From: CAZVCJ01 sp964625745
Lineage (GTDB): Bacteria; Chloroflexota; Anaerolineae; VGOG01
Direction of reading: 5' to 3'
Assembly (NCBI GenBank): GCA_964625745.1
Contig: CAZVCJ010000008.1
Location: 1 to 51,721 of the forward strand
DNA length: 51,721 nt
Made by a program: the position numbers and the translations under genes. The notes below the pieces were generated by a model. The model was given only the letters and a program-made list of their open reading frames with translations. It ran no database searches and was not told where the DNA came from. Positions 1 to 7,965 of the stretch are shown piece by piece. Each line of letters opens with the position of its first letter. Position 1 is the first letter of the stretch.

Positions 1-38
1 TATTTTACTCGATTTGGCACTCTTGTGGAAGAATCTGA

Positions 39-1019
39 ATTACGAAAGGCTCTCAGTTATGGAAACCGGCGGACCTGGACAAGATCGAGCAGGGCTTGCA
101 GGCCGCAGGCATCCGACTGAGGGAGAGCAAATTCGCCCTCAAAGAAAGTAATCCCAAGAAATGGCGTCAGTATCTGCTGGGCGTGTGGAGCCGAAAGCAG
201 GGCGAGCCGGAAGTAGCCGCTCTCTATCAGAGCAAGTTGCTGATTGCCCGGCATCTGCTACGCAAGTGGGTAGATGAGAACCCCGGCTTGAAGCTGCCCG
301 TGACTTTCGACAATTGGTACACCCAACCTGCCTTCTGCCGTTTTCTGGACCAAGAGCTGGAACTGCCCTACGTGGGTACCTTGGCCAGTGACGATGAAGT
401 CATCCTGAAGAGAGGCCGTCTCACGCTGGAGGAGTTCGCCGGCCAGCTCAAGCAGGAACATCTCCAGGCGGTCGCTGCAGGAGGCAAACCGGTTTTCCAC
501 AAGATTGGGATTACCTACAAGGGCGAGAAGGAAACCTACTATAGCTACTGCCACACGCATCGCATCCACAACTTCGGCAAGCAACGCCTGGTCATCAACT
601 TCAATCAGCCAGACCTGTCCGACTCGCCCAGTTTCTACAACTCGAATCGCTTGATTTGGCAATCCGTCGGTATCACGCGTATCCGCCGCCACCGCTGGCC
701 CGTTGAAGTTTACCACCAAGAGGGCAAGGAGGAGGGGTTGGACAAGTATCAGGTGCGGGACTTCCGGGCCATATCCCGGCATATTGGCCTCGTCGCCGTC
801 ACCTATAGCTTACTGCGCGCCGCCCCACACGACGAAGCGCTCTTGTACAAGCTTCAACGTCAACTCGAGATGGATCTCGAAGGCAGCACACCGTTCTGGC
901 GTCGGGCCACCCAAGCACAGAGCTTGTGGGCTTTGGCTTGCTTCATCGGCGCAGGATTGACTCAAGGACAATCCCTGCGTGAACTGATGGCCCCGCTCTT
1001 GGCAGCGGTCTGCTACTGA
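39..1019 (+). pseudogene. 5'-truncated IS4/IS701-like DDE transposase
   Basis: The open frame runs from just after an in-frame stop at 36-38 to TGA at 1017-1019, with no convincing start codon or ribosome binding site. The visible protein matches the second half of an IS4/IS701-type DDE transposase: VTFDNWY carries the second catalytic Asp, and the run RRHRWPVEVYHQEGK with the following YQVRDFRAISRH carries the Glu and the C-terminal helix. The region with the first Asp is absent, so the protein should be inactive. The truncation or frameshift lies in the first 60 bases of the window. The 127 bases after it, up to the CARF gene, contain no gene and no clear terminal inverted repeat. The family assignment within the DDE group is uncertain. 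Confidence 0.75.
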
Positions 1020-1146
1020 TACGCCTCTTGCCAAAACCCAGGTGGCTCCTTCTAGCTTGGCCACTCAAAGTGGCCGGGATGGGAGCAGTGCGCCTCGCTC
1101 CCAAAACCAAGCCTTGATTATCTGCTGTTGTTAACGTTCTTGGCCC

Positions 1147-1965
1147 TCACGGGCCGCTGCAAAAGTCGAGCATGTAACACGCCAATACTGCACCCATCTT
1201 CTCTACCGCCCCAACAGCTTCGGGCATGTATTCTTTAACCGCATGAAGGATTGTTCCCGCCTCGCCTTGCACGCTTGGACCAACCAAGAGTTCTAGAGCC
1301 TCCCGAAAATGGTATCTCCCGTACAGTTCTCTAACACGCTCCCAGTCTCTTAGCGCAAAGGTCTCATACGGGTTCTTGAGCAAGCCGATCTGACAGGCGT
1401 AGCCGTAGGGTCTGTTATACTTTTTGTCGTATTTGTCGTCATCGAAGTCTACATAGGAGACAGACACATTGGCGAAAGCAGCGAACAAGTAGGCCCCAAC
1501 GACCATGTTCTTCTTGGCACCCGTGACGTCTATTAGGACTCCTCCCCGATCGGGTACTCGTCTCAGGAGAGCTTGAAAGACCTCTGTTGAACCAGCCTTG
1601 ACAACTTCGAAGGGTTCTATGACTTTTGGCTTGCTTGGCAGTGCATGAGGTACGGGCAGGGACTCAATGAGCCGTTTGATCTCTTGTCCCCAGGCGTTGC
1701 CACTCTGGCCGGGACCATACCACTCGTTCAGGACTAGCAATACCTGTTTAGGTTTGTAGGCCCAAACAGATTGCAGCAACGGTTCTACCGAATGGCCTAC
1801 CAGCAGGACAAGCATATCGTACTGGTCTAGTGATAGCCTGGTCTCGGACGCAGCGCAAGCCATTTCCTTAGGCAACAAATGGACAACATACCAATCAGCT
1901 CCTTTATCGTCAGACCAGTATTTTCTGGTGAGCTTCTCAAGGTCAGCTTTGTCGCAATCGGCCAT
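1147..1965 (-). CDS. Stand-alone CARF-domain protein (Csx1/Csm6/TIGR02710-like), probably C-terminally shortened
   Basis: The predicted protein is 272 aa. The ATG at 1965 is chosen because GGGGAGG lies seven bases upstream; an ATG six bases earlier would touch that site. The CARF signature is IDVTGAKKNM (about residue 155), matching the D-x-T-G-x-K-x-M ligand-binding motif, followed by a hydrophobic helix and the strand VSYVDFDD. The N-terminal half alternates strands and helices as a Rossmann-like fold (MLVLLVGHS, QVLLVLNEW). Such proteins sense cyclic oligoadenylates made by type III CRISPR systems. No HEPN or PD-(D/E)XK effector motif follows; the tail after residue 200 (LRDWERVRELYGRYHFREAL) resembles the linker after the CARF domain in TIGR02710 proteins. 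Family members are usually longer, and a transposase remnant lies just downstream, so loss of an effector domain is plausible. No CRISPR array or cas gene is in the window. Confidence 0.6.
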   Translation of the reverse strand: MADCDKADLEKLTRKYWSDDKGADWYVVHLLPKEMACAASETRLSLDQYDMLVLLVGHSVEPLLQSVWAYKPKQVLLVLNEWYGPGQSGNAWGQEIKRLIESLPVPHALPSKPKVIEPFEVVKAGSTEVFQALLRRVPDRGGVLIDVTGAKKNMVVGAYLFAAFANVSVSYVDFDDDKYDKKYNRPYGYACQIGLLKNPYETFALRDWERVRELYGRYHFREALELLVGPSVQGEAGTILHAVKEYMPEAVGAVEKMGAVLACYMLDFCSGP

Positions 1966-2254
1966 CTGCATTCCTCCCCTGACTTGTGGTTTTAGAGATC
2001 CTCTAATCCCACTTGCCAAATCCCCGCATACATAGCAAAACGCCAACGCAAGGACACACCATCCCCTCACGTTGGCGCAGGCAAGTCGAAAAGCGGAATA
2101 CCTTTGAACTGGGACATGGGCTGTAAACAGTCCTCACGGTGCTGCTCCTGCAATAACTACCATCGCTATGAGACCTCTCCGTCCCACCCAGCGCTCGGAG
2201 CCGTCGGGCCTCGATGCTGAAAGCGTGTTCTGGCGGGCTGCTCCACTACGTACT

Positions 2255-2283
2255 ATTATACCAGATTCTTGATGAAGTTGCAA
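2255..2283 (-). promoter_or_regulatory. Sigma70-type promoter for the CARF gene
   Basis: On the minus strand TTGCAA (2283-2278) and TATAAT (2260-2255) are separated by 17 bases. Transcription would start near 2248 and give a leader of about 280 bases before the CARF start codon. Confidence 0.6.
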
Positions 2284-2368
2284 TAGGGAAATTCCTGAAT
2301 TTTGGGGTAGGAAAATCCTTAATGGGTGTCAGGAAAACCCTTAACGGGGGGTAGGAAAAACCCTAACG
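2284..2368. repeat. Four degenerate direct repeats of about 21-23 bases
   Basis: Consecutive units share the core TAGGRAAAWYCCTRAAT-like pattern: TAGGGAAATTCCTGAAT, TAGGAAAATCCTTAAT, CAGGAAAACCCTTAAC and TAGGAAAAACCCTAAC. Each unit is itself partly palindromic (GGAAA/TTCC, GGGAAA-like). The block lies directly upstream of the CARF promoter, so a regulatory binding role is possible but not shown. Confidence 0.6.
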
Positions 2369-2545
2369 CTCCTCGGAGACGGCGATGGCCAGGTCTGGAG
2401 ATGGGATACTTCCCCCTTCATCGCACGCTCCGCCGCACTGGCGCGATAACTTATCCCCACAGGAGCGCCCAGTAACAGACAACGCCCCCGCGAAAAGGTG
2501 TTCACGGGGACGTCGCTTGGTTGATGGAGTGCAACCGATGCGCTT

Positions 2546-3664
2546 CTACAGCCTGGCCGCCACGGCCTCGGCGACCTCCAGGGTGGTGTTGCCGCCGCCT
2601 AAATCGTAGGTGCGTACCTTGCCCTCGGCGATTACGTCGGCGATGGCCTGCTCCAGCGCTCGCGCCGTCTCAGTCTCCCCCAGCCAGTCCAACATCAGCT
2701 TGACCGCCAACAGCATGGCCGTGGGGTTGACTTTGTACTGCCCGGCGTATTTGGGCGCTGAGCCGTGGGTCGGCTCGAAGATGGCGAAGTCGTCGCCGAT
2801 GTTGCCGCTGGCGGCGAAGCCCAACCCACCCACCAACTGCGCCGCCAAGTCGGAGACGATGTCGCCGAACATGTTGCTGGAGACGATCACCCCATAATCC
2901 TGCGGATTCTTGACCAGCCACATGGCCATGGCGTCCACGTTGGTCTCCCACAGCTCGATGCCAGGATACTCCGCAGCGATCTTCCGCGCCTCGCGCACCA
3001 TCAGCCCACTGGTCTCGCGGATCACGTTGGGCTTCTCCACCAGGGTGACGGTGGGGTAGCCGTACCGCCTGGCATACTCGAAGGCCCGGCGGACGATGCG
3101 CTGGCAACCCTGACGGGTGAAAATGCGACACGACAGGGCGATGTCGTCCGACGACACACTCTGGAAGTCGGCCATCCGGAAACTGTGCGCCTCCAGCACT
3201 GCCCGCACCTCCTCTGGCAAGGGGTGAAACTCCACGCCGGCGTAGAGGCCCTGGGTATTCTCACGGAAGACCACCAGGTTCAGATCGTCTCGGTAGTTCA
3301 GTGGATTCCCCTTGAAGGCTTTGCAAGGCCGCAGGTTGACGTACAGGTCGAACAGTTGGCGCATGCGCACGATGGGGCTGCGGTAGACCAACCCCTTGCC
3401 CTGAAGCTCAGGAACCAGCTCCTTCTGCGCCTCCTCCTTGGGCTTGGAGGTGATAGCGGCGAACAACGCGCAGTCACAGGTTTTGAGGGCGTCAATAGTG
3501 CGCTGCGGCAGCGGCTCGCCCTCCGTGCACCAGAACTCCCACCCGATGTCGGCCGGGACGTACTCGGCGTCGAGGGCGATCACGTCCAGCACGATCCTGG
3601 CCGCGTCCATCACGTCGTTGCCGATGCCGTCGCCGGGCATCACTGCGATTTTGTACTTGGCCAT
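2546..3664 (-). CDS. Isocitrate/isopropylmalate-family decarboxylating dehydrogenase (NAD-type)
   Basis: The product is 372 aa of the beta-decarboxylating dehydrogenase family, which oxidises a 2-hydroxy-3-carboxy acid (isocitrate, homoisocitrate, isopropylmalate or tartrate) with NAD(P)+ and a divalent metal. Visible signatures are the N-terminal MPGDGIGNDV, the substrate-loop region VVFRENTQGLYAG, NMFGDIVSD with the metal-binding Asps, GGLGFAASGNIG and the cofactor loop EPTHGSAPKYAG. The Asn-Thr-Gln-Gly (NTQG) in the phosphorylation-loop region is closer to isocitrate/homoisocitrate enzymes than to LeuB. AGGAGGA precedes the ATG. It is the last gene of the minus-strand module after two aconitase-type hydro-lyase pairs, so its substrate is probably the product of one of them. 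The exact substrate cannot be read from the sequence. Confidence 0.85.
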   Translation of the reverse strand: MAKYKIAVMPGDGIGNDVMDAARIVLDVIALDAEYVPADIGWEFWCTEGEPLPQRTIDALKTCDCALFAAITSKPKEEAQKELVPELQGKGLVYRSPIVRMRQLFDLYVNLRPCKAFKGNPLNYRDDLNLVVFRENTQGLYAGVEFHPLPEEVRAVLEAHSFRMADFQSVSSDDIALSCRIFTRQGCQRIVRRAFEYARRYGYPTVTLVEKPNVIRETSGLMVREARKIAAEYPGIELWETNVDAMAMWLVKNPQDYGVIVSSNMFGDIVSDLAAQLVGGLGFAASGNIGDDFAIFEPTHGSAPKYAGQYKVNPTAMLLAVKLMLDWLGETETARALEQAIADVIAEGKVRTYDLGGGNTTLEVAEAVAARL

Positions 3665-3707
3665 AGTCTGTTATCCTCCTGGATTGAAATTGACCAACGT
3701 CGTGAAC

Positions 3708-4802
3708 TCATTTGCAGGCAGGCTTTGCTGTGGCGATGCGCTTTCGGCGCTGGCCGCGCAACAGAGTGCCTAACAGGGATGGTACCAGGATAAAAATCAC
3801 TAACTGGCGCGTCAGGTGGAGCGCGGCCACTAGGCGCATGTCACCGCCCAGGTCGTGGGCGATGGCCGGCATGGTGCTGGCCCCGCCGGGCACGCTGCTC
3901 AGAAGAGCAGTGATCAAGTCCAGTGGCGCGACCAACGCCAACCCCTGGCCCAGCAGCAGTCCCATGACGATGAGCACCAGAATGATGACCGCCGCCGGCA
4001 GTGCTACCTCTCGCAGCTTTTGCAGACTCTGTCGCGACATCTGGGCGCCCACGGCGGTGCCGATGAGCAGCATGGCCGCCTGCCTCAGGCCCGGGACCAA
4101 CGGACCCAGCCCCGCGCCCAGCAGGTTCGCCCCGCCGACGATCAGAATGGGGCCGATCATGTCGCCGGTGGGCACGCCAACCCGCAGGGCCAGCAGACCG
4201 CCCAGCGCTCCCAGGGCCAGCACGACCCCTGTGCGCCAGAGGCCAACCGGCTCGGTCAGCGGGATGGTCGCGGTGGTGGCGGCGTGGGTCGAGGTGAACA
4301 GGGGCACCAGGGCCGGCACCGCCAGCAGGATGGTGGTCAGCCGCGAGAAATGAAAGGCCGCCACTATGGTAGTGTCTGCCTTTCGCTCCTCGGCCATGGC
4401 CACCATGGCCGGCAGTCCGCCGGGCACGGTGCTGATGAGGGCGGTGGCGATGTCCAGTTGCGTAAAGCGGGCCAGCGCCCAGCCCAGGGCCAGCCCGGCG
4501 CCGACGATGACGGTGGTGACCACCATCATGGGCAACAACGCCGCCTGAAGCGGGGCGATCACGTCGGGGCCAAAGGCGGCGCCGATGACGGTGGCCAGCA
4601 GCAGCCGGCCGATCTGGCCGTAGCGACTGCGCCACGGGCCAGCGTCACCCCCGGCCAGCCGGTAGATTCCGCTGGAGAACAACGCTCCCAGCATGACCCC
4701 AGCCGGAAGGTGGAGGGCTTGCCCCAGCAGCGCGCCGGCGCTCCCCACCGCCAACAGGATTGCCCCTCGGCCCAGATCGCCGGGCCAGCGATGACGTTTC
4801 AC
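3708..4802 (-). CDS. AbrB/COG3180-family polytopic membrane protein
   Basis: The product has 364 aa and about ten hydrophobic segments in two homologous halves. Each half contains the family hallmark: STVPGGLPAMVAMAEE in the first and SSVPGGASTMPAIAHDL in the second, both followed by a VAAxHxxR segment. This family (often labelled putative ammonia monooxygenase or AbrB membrane protein) has no firmly assigned substrate. The gene starts with GTG four bases after the stop of the small hydro-lyase subunit, so it is probably translationally coupled to it. Its position inside a tricarboxylate module suggests carriage of an organic acid, which is inference. The family name has nothing to do with the AbrB DNA-binding regulator. 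Confidence 0.8.
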   Translation of the reverse strand: MKRHRWPGDLGRGAILLAVGSAGALLGQALHLPAGVMLGALFSSGIYRLAGGDAGPWRSRYGQIGRLLLATVIGAAFGPDVIAPLQAALLPMMVVTTVIVGAGLALGWALARFTQLDIATALISTVPGGLPAMVAMAEERKADTTIVAAFHFSRLTTILLAVPALVPLFTSTHAATTATIPLTEPVGLWRTGVVLALGALGGLLALRVGVPTGDMIGPILIVGGANLLGAGLGPLVPGLRQAAMLLIGTAVGAQMSRQSLQKLREVALPAAVIILVLIVMGLLLGQGLALVAPLDLITALLSSVPGGASTMPAIAHDLGGDMRLVAALHLTRQLVIFILVPSLLGTLLRGQRRKRIATAKPACK

Positions 4803-4806
4803 AGGG

Positions 4807-5304
4807 CTACTCGAGGCCCAGTTGTTTGCGGGCGTAAGGAATCAGCCCCCCGGTGTTCAGGATCTCCATCACCTCCGGCGAGAGCGGCGGAAAAGCGTAG
4901 TCGCCCGTGGGCGTGGTCACCGTGCCAGCGGCAAAGTCGATGGTGACCTCGTCACCGGACTCGACGCCGTCCACTGCGTCGCAGGTGGCGATGGGTAACG
5001 CCTCGTTGATGCAGTTGCGGAAATAGATGCGGGCGAAGCTGCGAGCTACAATCGCTCCCACGCCAGCTTCCTTGAGGCAGGTCACTGCCTGCTCGCGGGA
5101 GCTGCCACAGCCCCAGTTCTTGCCAGCGACGATGATGTCGCCAGGCTGCACGTGGGCCACGAAGGTCGGATCCAGGTCCTCCAGCGCGTGTTGAGCCATC
5201 TCCTTCGGATCGGAGATGCTGTAAGTGTACTTGCCAGGAAAGATGACGTCGGTGTTGACGTCGTCGCCATACTTCCACACGCGGCCGGTGATTTTCGTCT
5301 GCAT
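4807..5304 (-). CDS. Aconitase/isopropylmalate isomerase family small subunit, copy 1
   Basis: This 165-aa swivel-domain subunit of a hydro-lyase of the LeuD/homoaconitase type carries the hallmark GKNWGCGSSREQAV, FARIYFRNCINEALP and an N-terminal VNTDVIFPGKY. The ATG at 5304 is chosen because GGGAGGTG precedes it inside the end of the large-subunit gene, which stops two bases before this gene. The loop that sets substrate choice in characterised relatives (YLVM in isopropylmalate isomerases, YLRT in homoaconitases) reads KYTYS here, so the substrate cannot be predicted. It pairs with the large subunit at 5307-6587. Confidence 0.9.
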   Translation of the reverse strand: MQTKITGRVWKYGDDVNTDVIFPGKYTYSISDPKEMAQHALEDLDPTFVAHVQPGDIIVAGKNWGCGSSREQAVTCLKEAGVGAIVARSFARIYFRNCINEALPIATCDAVDGVESGDEVTIDFAAGTVTTPTGDYAFPPLSPEVMEILNTGGLIPYARKQLGLE

Positions 5305-5306
5305 CG

Positions 5307-6587
5307 CTACACCTCCCTCGGATCCGTGATGACGCCGCTGAGTGCCGAGGCGGCCACGGTGGCCGGGCTGGCCAGGTAGATGAACGCCTCCTTGGAACCC
5401 ATCCGCCCTTTGAAGTTGCGGTTGGCCGTCGAGATGGTCACCTCGCCGGGGGCCATGCAACCCTCGTGCGCGCCCAGGCAAGGCCCACAACCAGGGTTGA
5501 GCAGCGTCGCCCCGGCGGCCACCAGGTCGCTGACGAAGCCCCGCTCGATGGCGGCCAGCAGCACCTCCCGCGAAGCAGGCAGCACCAGCAGCCGCACGCT
5601 GGGCGCGATGTGCTTGCCGCGCAGGATCTCGGCCGCCGCCGCCAGGTCTTCCAGACGACCGTTGGTGCAGGTGCCCACCAGGGCCTGGTTGATCGGCGTG
5701 CCAACCACCTCCGCGATCGGAACCACGTTGTCCACCGTGTGCGGCCTGGCTACCTGCGGGACGAGCCCGCTAACGTCGTATTCAATGACCCGCTCGTAGG
5801 TTGCGTCCGGGTCAGCGTGAACCTCCTCATAATAGGTGGGTGAGAAACCAGGTTTTTTCCGAAAAACCTGGTTTCTGTTGAGCCACGCCCACGTTTTCTC
5901 ATCCGGTTCGACGACGGCGTTCTTGGCTCCCATCTCGGCGGCCATGTTGGTCAGCACCATGCGGCTGGCGATGCTCATGTTTCGGACCGTCTCACCGGCG
6001 AACTCCACCGAGCGATAGTCGGCCCCATCAGCACGCAGGTCGCCGATGACGTGGAGGATCACGTCCTTGGCCGACACACGATCCGGCAGCGTCCCGTTGA
6101 CGATGATCCGCAGGCTCTCCGGCACGCGCAGCCAGATCTGGCCGGTGGCCATCACCGCCGCGGCTTCCGTGCGCCCGATGCCGGCGGAGAAGGCGCCGAA
6201 CGCTCCATAAGTCGGGGTGTGCGAATCGCTGCCGACGATGACCGCGCCAGGCCAGGCGTGCCCCTTCTCCGGCAACACCTGGTGGCAAATGCCCTCGCCA
6301 ATGTCGTAGAAGGCCGAGATGCCCTGCTCGGCGACGAACTGGCGAGTGGCCTGGTGGCTGGCCGCGTAAGTCTCGCTGGCCGCCGGGGTGACGTGATCCA
6401 GCACGATGACACTCATGTCGGGATCGGCCATTTTGCTCACGCCGATCTTTCGGAATTGCCCCGCGATGGCCGAGGTGTTATCGTGCGTCAGCAGCTTGTC
6501 AGGCCGAACGGTGACGATCTGCCCCGGCACGACGCTGTCCAGCCCCGCCTTGCGGGCCAGCACTTTTTCCGCAAAAGTATGTCCCAT
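5307..6587 (-). CDS. Aconitase/isopropylmalate isomerase family large subunit, copy 1
   Basis: The product is 426 aa of the two-subunit LeuC/homoaconitase class. The [4Fe-4S] ligands are in VGTCTNGR and NPGCGPCLGA; the active-site strand GSDSHTPTYGAFGAF is present. The ATG at 6587 is chosen over upstream frames because AGGAGGAG precedes it and the protein begins MGHTFAEKVLARKAG as in the family. The DNA at 5843-5876 is a 34-base palindromic element read in frame as the residues NQVFRKKPGF; the same element lies at the equivalent place in copy 2. Neither leuA nor other leucine genes are near, which argues against a plain leucine pathway role. Confidence 0.9.
   Translation of the reverse strand: MGHTFAEKVLARKAGLDSVVPGQIVTVRPDKLLTHDNTSAIAGQFRKIGVSKMADPDMSVIVLDHVTPAASETYAASHQATRQFVAEQGISAFYDIGEGICHQVLPEKGHAWPGAVIVGSDSHTPTYGAFGAFSAGIGRTEAAAVMATGQIWLRVPESLRIIVNGTLPDRVSAKDVILHVIGDLRADGADYRSVEFAGETVRNMSIASRMVLTNMAAEMGAKNAVVEPDEKTWAWLNRNQVFRKKPGFSPTYYEEVHADPDATYERVIEYDVSGLVPQVARPHTVDNVVPIAEVVGTPINQALVGTCTNGRLEDLAAAAEILRGKHIAPSVRLLVLPASREVLLAAIERGFVSDLVAAGATLLNPGCGPCLGAHEGCMAPGEVTISTANRNFKGRMGSKEAFIYLASPATVAASALSGVITDPREV
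5843..5876. repeat. 34-base REP-like palindrome inside the large-subunit gene (copy A)
   Basis: AGAAACCAGGTTTTTT runs into the reverse complement AAAAACCTGGTTTCT with almost no loop. It is the exact reverse complement of the copy at 9163-9196. Both belong to the family found around the RAYT gene at 15914-16489. Confidence 0.9.
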
Positions 6588-6700
6588 AACGCTCCTCCTG
6601 AAACTCAGCACATCACAGCTTGCTCTCGCTGGATCGCCAGATCCAGCGGTTGGGCGACGGATTTGGCAATCCGCCGCGAGCGACTGTGACTTACTGAAAC

Positions 6701-6729
6701 TTGACAAAGGGGTGCTAAGATGCTATAAT
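6701..6729 (+). promoter_or_regulatory. Consensus promoter of the toxin-antitoxin operon
   Basis: TTGACA (6701-6706) and TATAAT (6724-6729) are separated by exactly 17 bases, a full consensus match. It fires away from the large-subunit gene that starts at 6587 on the other strand. Confidence 0.85.
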
Positions 6730-6731
6730 GG

Positions 6732-6755
6732 TGTACGAATTGTACAGTTCGTACA
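6732..6755. promoter_or_regulatory. Palindromic operator of the toxin-antitoxin operon
   Basis: TGTACGAA and TTCGTACA flank a central GTAC in a 24-base inverted repeat that overlaps the predicted transcription start. Such sites are typically bound by the antitoxin for autorepression. AGGAGG at 6766-6771 follows as the ribosome binding site. Confidence 0.75.
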
Positions 6756-6776
6756 TTATCCCGATAGGAGGTCCTC

Positions 6777-7229
6777 ATGCCGCGCCAACGAAGTTGGCCT
6801 ATCACTATTGGCACCACCGAAGCCCGCGAAAAGCTGGCCCACGTACTGAACGAAGTTGCCTACGGCAGTCAGCGCTACATCGTCGAGCGGCGGGGCAAGC
6901 CACTGGCCGCCATCATACCGGCGGGGGAGTACGAGGCTTTGCTAGAGATGTTGACTGATGCTGGCGTCAGGGGTGAGATCCACGGCATCGCGGTGCAAAT
7001 TCGCTTCAATGGCAACCGCTACTTCATCTCTGACGACCAGTTCGACCTCTACGGCGAAGGCCCTACTCTGGAAGCTGCCCGCCGGGACTACTGGCTGGCC
7101 GTGCAAGACTATCGGGCCGATCTGGAAGCGGACGCCGACCGCTTGTCCCCCTACCTGGCTGACCGACTGACCCGCCTGCGCGCGCTTCTGATCGCCGAGG
7201 CGACTGACGAGAAGGGCACGCCGGCATGA
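6777..7229 (+). CDS. Chimeric antitoxin: Phd/YefM-type N-terminus with HicB-like C-terminus
   Basis: The 150-aa protein begins with a Phd/YefM-type DNA-binding antitoxin domain (TTEAREKLAHVLNEV, then YIVERRGKPLAAIIPAGEYE, about residues 12-58). The rest (GIAVQIRFNGNRYFI, LEAARRDYWLAVQDY, about residues 68-140) resembles the partial RNase-H-like HicB fold plus a helical tail. It would neutralise the downstream HicA-like toxin and repress the promoter through the palindrome at 6732-6755. Its stop overlaps the next start as ATGA, so the two are coupled. The fusion would use the Phd domain for DNA binding instead of the usual HicB C-terminal helix-turn-helix or ribbon-helix-helix. The HicB-like call for the second half is less certain than the Phd call. 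Confidence 0.7.
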   Translation: MPRQRSWPITIGTTEAREKLAHVLNEVAYGSQRYIVERRGKPLAAIIPAGEYEALLEMLTDAGVRGEIHGIAVQIRFNGNRYFISDDQFDLYGEGPTLEAARRDYWLAVQDYRADLEADADRLSPYLADRLTRLRALLIAEATDEKGTPA

Positions 7230-7504
7230 GCACGCTGAAAGTCCGCCAGGTGGAGAAAGCCCTTACAACCAAGCTAGGCTTCGAACGGCGCGATTCACAC
7301 CACCGCATCTACCGCCTCTACCTGGATGGCCAGTTGGTGGCTCGCACCTTTATCTCGCACGACCAGCGCGAACTGACGAGCTATCACATCGGCCAGATGG
7401 CCAAGCAGATGCGCCTGTCACGTCGAGAGTTCCTCGATGCTGTCGAGTGCCCGCTTGACCGGGAGGCATATCACATCCTCATTCGCCAGCGGCTCCTTCC
7501 GTGA
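7226..7504 (+). CDS. HicA-like mRNA interferase toxin
   Basis: The 92-aa product has a HicA pattern: GFERRDSHHRIYRLY with the His that is catalytic in HicA, then ISHDQRELTSYHIGQMAKQM and LSRREFLD. HicA toxins have a double-stranded-RNA-binding-like fold and cut mRNA. It overlaps the antitoxin gene by four bases. Its 3' end overlaps by 26 bases the convergent gene at 7479-7958. It is a little longer than typical HicA (about 60-85 aa) because of a C-terminal extension. Confidence 0.7.
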   Translation: MSTLKVRQVEKALTTKLGFERRDSHHRIYRLYLDGQLVARTFISHDQRELTSYHIGQMAKQMRLSRREFLDAVECPLDREAYHILIRQRLLP

Positions 7505-7958
7505 TCTCGAACAGCTTCCAGCGTTCGATGGCCCGCCCGTCGGGGGTGAACACTGGCTCGCCGATCATCTCCGCCCGCAGGCCGAAGAGCTTGCGCAGGC
7601 CAGCGAACATCAGCGCGGTGGAGATGTGCGCCGGCACGCCCCCCTCGGCGATGATCCGCTCGGCGCCGGGCAGGATGGCGGGTTCGACCATCTCGTACTC
7701 CAGCTCGTCTTCCGCCGTCTGCCGCACCCGCAGGTCAGCAAAGTAGCCCACGCCTACCAGGTACTCTGCCAGCCCCTCCATGGCCGCCAGCGGCGTGGTG
7801 GTATCCAACTCCAGCCGCTCGTGTACCTCGTCGAACAGCACCTCCCCCGCCCGCCAGACCACTTTCCAGGCCTCGTCACCCCAGTTCTCCCAGATGGCCC
7901 GGTAAATGGCGTAAATCTCCAGGTCGAAGAAGGCAGGGTCAATCGGATTCTCGTGCAC
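7479..7958 (-). CDS. Unknown protein, 159 aa, in the hydro-lyase operon
   Basis: I do not recognise this family with confidence. The protein starts with GTG behind GGGGGGTGAG, eight bases after the stop of small subunit 2, so it belongs to that operon. It is soluble and acidic (WENWGDEAWKVVWRAGEVLF, VHERLEL) and has the rough layout of V4R-type ligand-binding domains: a helix with a Gly, a region of alternating strands, and a hydrophobic helix before EPVFTPDG. No Cys cluster or catalytic motif is visible. Its place suggests a role tied to the hydro-lyase pair, which is inference. Confidence 0.6.
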   Translation of the reverse strand: MHENPIDPAFFDLEIYAIYRAIWENWGDEAWKVVWRAGEVLFDEVHERLELDTTTPLAAMEGLAEYLVGVGYFADLRVRQTAEDELEYEMVEPAILPGAERIIAEGGVPAHISTALMFAGLRKLFGLRAEMIGEPVFTPDGRAIERWKLFEITEGAAGE

Positions 7959-7965
7959 GTGCTTC

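Larger units (their letters stand above)
1966..2545. other. Gene-free stretch of 580 bases between the CARF gene and the dehydrogenase
   Basis: This stretch holds the long leader of the CARF gene, a minus-strand promoter at 2255-2283 and a block of degenerate direct repeats at 2284-2368. Between 2369 and 2545 an imperfect hairpin (CCCC at 2487-2490 against GGGG near 2508-2511) might act as a terminator of the large minus-strand cluster, but it lacks a clear T-run and this is weak. No ORF with a believable start was seen. Confidence 0.5.

Noticed and set aside
2765..3793. Long plus-strand ORF opposite the dehydrogenase
   Set aside because: It is the antisense shadow of a well-conserved gene and encodes His/Gln/Gly-rich nonsense, like many other shadow frames in this GC-rich window.
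6588..6707. N-terminal extension of aconitase-type large subunit 1
   Set aside because: No start site, and it would run into the promoter of the toxin-antitoxin pair. The inner ATG has AGGAGGAG.
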